Shown here: positions 63,742 to 64,000 of the stretch, piece after piece
Layout of the letters: each line of letters opens with the position of its first letter
Numbering within the stretch: the stretch's first letter is position 1
Origin: Sphaerolaimus hirsutus
Lineage: Eukaryota; Nematoda; Chromadorea; Monhysterida; Sphaerolaimidae
Direction: 5' to 3'
Length of the DNA: 64,000 nucleotides
NCBI GenBank assembly: GCA_964036195.1
Contig: OZ038451.1
Span: 22,523,927 to 22,587,926, forward strand
Made by a program: the position numbers and the translations under genes
The notes under the pieces: model-generated
Told to the model about the DNA's origin: nothing
Seen by the model: the letters and a program-made list of their open reading frames with translations, nothing else
The model's database searches: none

Positions 63742-64000
63742 ATCGTTACCCCCCAGATTGAGTGTAAAGAGAACGTACATGACAAATACTGCAGTTTGTG
63801 TTCTGCGTAGTGCAGAACACATGTTAAAACAATGTTGGAATCACGTTAGAACAGTGTTTATACCATCTACGTACTAATATTAGTATACAGGAGTTGATAC
63901 ATGTCAGTTATTGATACAATTTTCTACCCCAGCGCACATCACAAACCACGATTTTGTACTAGAATTTCAAAAAAATTTCCTGTGAAACAATAACCCCCCC
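63742..64000. mobile_element. CCGTAT-group element interior, cut by the window edge
   Basis: TACCCCCCAGATTGAGTGTA, TGCAGTTTGTGTTCTG and GCAGAACACATGTTAAAACA match the interior of the copies at 27694-29072 and 29953-30388. It ends in CAATAACCCCCCCC at the right edge. Confidence 0.55.

Overview
The window is nuclear DNA of an animal, most likely an invertebrate. The protein-coding genes are intron-rich and match metazoan families. Exons are GC-rich, and the rest is AT-rich and crowded with short inverted-repeat transposons. I could not fix the phylum from sequence alone.

Layout: (1) 320-2784, minus: the first five coding exons of a MED24-like Mediator subunit, running off the left edge. (2) about 12.1-19.0 kb, plus: a somatomedin-B/thrombospondin type-1 protein of the SBSPON type. 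(3) 31.9-35.0 kb, plus: a complete secreted CAP/SCP-TAPS protein in five exons. (4) 36.5-58.3 kb, minus: a complete APC1-like gene (ANAPC1, scaffold of the anaphase-promoting complex). I reconstruct 38 coding exons whose phases all close, giving about 2230 residues. (5) 60.3-61.6 kb, minus: a four-exon histone H3 variant with the features of a centromeric H3 (CENP-A). The remainder is transposable elements, a long CA microsatellite (17.57-17.89 kb) and a 200-base assembly gap (28101-28300). The genes do not form an operon. APC1 and CENP-A both act in chromosome segregation, but their adjacency may be chance.

The main discovery is a family of about 190-bp palindromic elements whose ends read GTGCCACTCCCAGACC and its complement. 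In five places, in three genes on both strands, one element is exactly one intron: its first two bases are the GT donor and its last two the AG acceptor, with reading phase preserved. Because the ends are inverted repeats, each end encodes a donor on one strand and an acceptor on the other, so the element can be spliced in either orientation. This is introner-type intron gain by a DNA transposon. More than twenty further complete or decayed copies lie in intergenic DNA and inside larger introns.

Other themes: many nonautonomous elements with clear 8-bp target duplications (hAT-like), several of them nested two or three deep; an element with perfect 56-bp inverted repeats; GGCGCC-array elements; a foldback family with CACTAGTT ends; and an abundant family whose ends read TACCGTATTTCCTCGAA. 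Exon coordinates come from reading frames, splice signals and recalled family sequences; nothing was aligned by software.
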